This document shows positions 6,253-8,551 of a DNA stretch of 8,551 nucleotides, in pieces. The notes beneath the pieces are model-generated. The model saw nothing but the letters and a program-made list of their open reading frames with translations. It made no database searches and was not told where the DNA came from. The DNA is from Hydrogenophaga sp. (GTDB lineage: Bacteria > Pseudomonadota > Gammaproteobacteria > Burkholderiales > Burkholderiaceae_C): the NCBI GenBank assembly GCA_020047875.1, contig JAIFNE010000062.1:1-8551 (forward strand), written 5' to 3'. The number at the start of each line of letters is the position of its first letter. Position 1 is the stretch's first letter. The translations under genes and the position numbers were made by a program.

Positions 6253-6308
6253 TCTGCGCGGGCGCTCAAGGCGCTTTACGCTCATATCAAAACCAACCGG
6301 AGACAAAC

Positions 6309-8551
6309 ATGTCAGCGTCAGACGCTCTCAATGGCCGTGGTGCAGGTGACCTGGACGCCCAGGAAACCCGCGAATGGATGGAGGCGCTGGTCGCCGTGAT
6401 TCAGCGCGAAGGCCCCGAACGGGCGCACTTTTTGCTGGAACAGTTGCTGGAAGAGGCGCGACAGAACAGCATTGACCTGCCGTTTTCCGCGAACACCGGC
6501 TACGTGAACACGATCGAGCCCGGGCAAGAGGCCCGCTCGCCCGGCAACCTGGAAATCGAGCAGCGCCTGCGCGCCTACATGCGCTGGAACGCCATGGCCA
6601 TGGTGGTCAAGGCCAACAAGCTCAATCCGGCCGATGGCGGCGATCTGGGCGGTCACATCGGCTCGTTTGCCTCGCTGGCCAGCCTGTTTGGCGCCGGCTT
6701 CAACCATTTCTGGCACGCCGAGAGCGCAGAGCCGGGCAAGGAGCACGGCGGCGACTGCCTTTTCATTCAGGGCCATGTGTCGCCCGGCGTGTATGCACGC
6801 GCCTACATGGAAGGTCGGCTGACCGAAGAGCAGCTGCTGAACTTCCGCCAGGAGGTCGACGGCAAAGGCCTCTCCAGCTATCCGCATCCCAAGCTGATGC
6901 CCAACTTCTGGCAGTTCCCCACCGTGTCGATGGGTCTCGGCCCTCTGATGGCGATCTACCAGGCGCGCTTCCTGAAGTATCTGCACGCGCGCGGCATCGC
7001 CAACACCGAAAACCGCAAGGTGTGGGTGTTCTGCGGCGACGGCGAGATGGATGAGGTGGAGTCGCTGGGCGCGATCAGCCTAGCGTCGCGTGAAAAGCTC
7101 GACAACCTGATCTTTGTTATCAACTGCAATCTGCAGCGCCTCGATGGCCCGGTGCGTGGCAACGGCAAGATCATTCAAGAGCTCGAGGGCGAGTTCCGCG
7201 GCTCCGGCTGGAACGTGATCAAGCTGATCTGGGGCAGCCAGTGGGACCCACTGCTCGCGGCCGACAAAGACGGCGCGCTGCGCAAGATCATGATGGAGTG
7301 CAACGACGGCGACTACCAGGCGTTCAAAGCCAATGATGGCGCCTACGTGCGCAAGCATTTCTTCGGCCGTGACCCGCGCACGCTGGAGATGGTGGCGCAC
7401 ATGAGCGACGAGGAAATCGGCAACCTGCGCCGCGGTGGCCACGATTCGAAGAAGGTCTATGCCGCCTTCGATGCCGCCGTGAAGACCCAGGGCCAGCCCA
7501 CCGTGCTGTTGATCAAGACCGTGAAGGGTTTTGGCATGGGCAAGGTGGGTGAGGGCAAGAACACGGTGCACCAGACCAAGAAGCTGGGCGACGAAGACAT
7601 CAAGGCGTTCCGCGACCGGTTCAACATTCCGATCCCCGACAGCGAGCTGTCCAAGCTGCCGTTTTACAAGCCGGCCGACGACACCCCCGAGATGAAGTAC
7701 CTGCACGAGCGTCGCAAGGCGCTTGGCGGCTACCTGCCGCACCGCCGCGTGAAGGCCGACGAGAGCTTCACCATACCGCCCCTGGACGCCTTCAAGGCGG
7801 TGATGGAAGCCACCGTCGAAGGCCGTGAAATCAGCACCACCCAGGCCTATGTGCGTTTCCTCACGCAGCTGCTGCGTGACAAAGAGGTTGGCCCCCGCGT
7901 GGTGCCGATTCTGGTCGACGAGGCCCGCACCTTCGGCATGGAAGGCCTGTTCCGCCAGATCGGCATCTACAACCCCGCAGGGCAGCAGTACACCCCGGTC
8001 GACAAAGACCAGGTGATGTACTACAAGGAAGACAAGGCCGGCCAGATCCTGCAGGAAGGCATCAACGAGGCCGGCGGCATGAGCAGCTGGATCGCAGCCG
8101 CGACTTCCTACAGCACGAGCAACCGGATCATGATCCCGTTCTACGTGTACTACTCCATGTTCGGCTTCCAACGCATTGGCGATCTGGCCTGGGCGGCCGG
8201 CGACATGCAGGCGCGCGGCTTCCTGCTCGGCGGCACCTCGGGGCGCACCACGCTCAACGGCGAAGGCCTGCAGCACGAAGACGGCCACAGCCACATTCTG
8301 GCCGGCACCATTCCCAACTGCATCAGTTACGACCCGACGTTTGCGCACGAGGTTGGCGTGATCCTGCACCACGGCTTGAAGCGCATGGTGGAAAAGCAGG
8401 ACAACGTTTTTTACTACCTGACCCTGCTGAACGAAAACTACGCCATGCCCGGCCTGACCCCGGGCACCGAAGAGCAGATCATCAAAGGCATGTACCTCTG
8501 CAAAGAGGGCCCCAAGCTCACCCCGCGCGTTCAGCTGCTGGGTTCGGGCAG
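6309..8551 (+). CDS. aceE: Pyruvate dehydrogenase E1 component, homodimeric type (cut by window end)
   Basis: AceE is the thiamine-diphosphate E1 subunit of the pyruvate dehydrogenase complex. It decarboxylates pyruvate and passes the acetyl group to the lipoyl domains of E2. The first 747 residues are seen and no stop occurs; the family is near 890-900 residues, so about 150 are missing. The start at 6309 has a Shine-Dalgarno GGAG (6299-6302) six bases upstream. DAQETREWMEAL (16-27) is typical of the N-terminus. The diphosphate/Mg motif runs from GDGEMDE (243-249) to NCNLQRLDGP (272-281). The mobile loop GEGKNTVHQTKKL carries His421, matching E. coli His407 by a constant offset. GEGLQHEDGHSHI lies near 651-663. 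The gene diverges from the histidine kinase gene and shares its 159-base control region. E2 and E3 genes would be expected downstream. Identification is very secure. Confidence 0.98.
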   Translation, partial: MSASDALNGRGAGDLDAQETREWMEALVAVIQREGPERAHFLLEQLLEEARQNSIDLPFSANTGYVNTIEPGQEARSPGNLEIEQRLRAYMRWNAMAMVVKANKLNPADGGDLGGHIGSFASLASLFGAGFNHFWHAESAEPGKEHGGDCLFIQGHVSPGVYARAYMEGRLTEEQLLNFRQEVDGKGLSSYPHPKLMPNFWQFPTVSMGLGPLMAIYQARFLKYLHARGIANTENRKVWVFCGDGEMDEVESLGAISLASREKLDNLIFVINCNLQRLDGPVRGNGKIIQELEGEFRGSGWNVIKLIWGSQWDPLLAADKDGALRKIMMECNDGDYQAFKANDGAYVRKHFFGRDPRTLEMVAHMSDEEIGNLRRGGHDSKKVYAAFDAAVKTQGQPTVLLIKTVKGFGMGKVGEGKNTVHQTKKLGDEDIKAFRDRFNIPIPDSELSKLPFYKPADDTPEMKYLHERRKALGGYLPHRRVKADESFTIPPLDAFKAVMEATVEGREISTTQAYVRFLTQLLRDKEVGPRVVPILVDEARTFGMEGLFRQIGIYNPAGQQYTPVDKDQVMYYKEDKAGQILQEGINEAGGMSSWIAAATSYSTSNRIMIPFYVYYSMFGFQRIGDLAWAAGDMQARGFLLGGTSGRTTLNGEGLQHEDGHSHILAGTIPNCISYDPTFAHEVGVILHHGLKRMVEKQDNVFYYLTLLNENYAMPGLTPGTEEQIIKGMYLCKEGPKLTPRVQLLGSG

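Noticed and set aside
6262..6280. Repeated GGCGCT units in the aceE leader as a regulatory repeat
   Set aside because: There are only two imperfect copies, and the possible hairpin has just a 4-bp stem. This is not distinguishable from GC-rich background.
7080..8372. A long open frame of 430 codons on the - strand opposite aceE
   Set aside because: It runs antisense to clear, motif-rich aceE sequence. The product is full of Val, His and Gly-Ala runs typical of antisense frames in GC-rich genes, with no recognisable domain.

Overview
The window is GC-rich chromosomal DNA from a betaproteobacterium of the order Burkholderiales. Comamonadaceae is most likely, possibly close to Hydrogenophaga, Acidovorax or Polaromonas. 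The assignment rests on protein character (CarB, GreA, FolD and AceE sequences), strong G/C third-position bias and gene order as I remember it, not on a database search. I see no tRNA, rRNA, insertion sequence, phage gene or CRISPR array. Apart from the two genes cut by the window edges, every gene looks intact.

Left block (1-1953, + strand): the 3' part of carB (large subunit of carbamoyl-phosphate synthetase), then a roughly 160-base gap with a candidate promoter and a terminator-like hairpin, then greA (transcript cleavage factor). Twelve bases after greA comes a small four-helix membrane protein of the DUF4149 type. The hairpin lies between the candidate promoter and greA, so it could end carB transcripts and also attenuate greA.

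Middle block (2043-6149, - strand, convergent with the left block): reading leftwards, a large membrane histidine kinase, then 8 bases later a FixJ/NarL-type response regulator, then a strong terminator hairpin, then folD (methylene-tetrahydrofolate dehydrogenase/cyclohydrolase). The kinase and regulator form a clear two-gene operon. The kinase has two membrane segments around an extracytoplasmic sensor domain of about 230 residues, then two PAS-type regions and a complete HisKA/HATPase core.

Right block (6309-8551, + strand): aceE, the E1 subunit of pyruvate dehydrogenase, cut by the window end. It is transcribed divergently from the kinase gene. The 159-base gap between them is the only AT-rich stretch in the window. 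It holds a perfect 15-base palindrome (TTTCAC-TAG-GTGAAA), a good sigma70-like promoter facing aceE and a weaker one facing the kinase.

Most of the window is ordinary housekeeping sequence. The most interesting part is the two-component system paired head-to-head with aceE. It may be a dedicated sensor and regulator of pyruvate oxidation, and the shared palindrome may be its operator or that of another regulator. That link is inference from position only.
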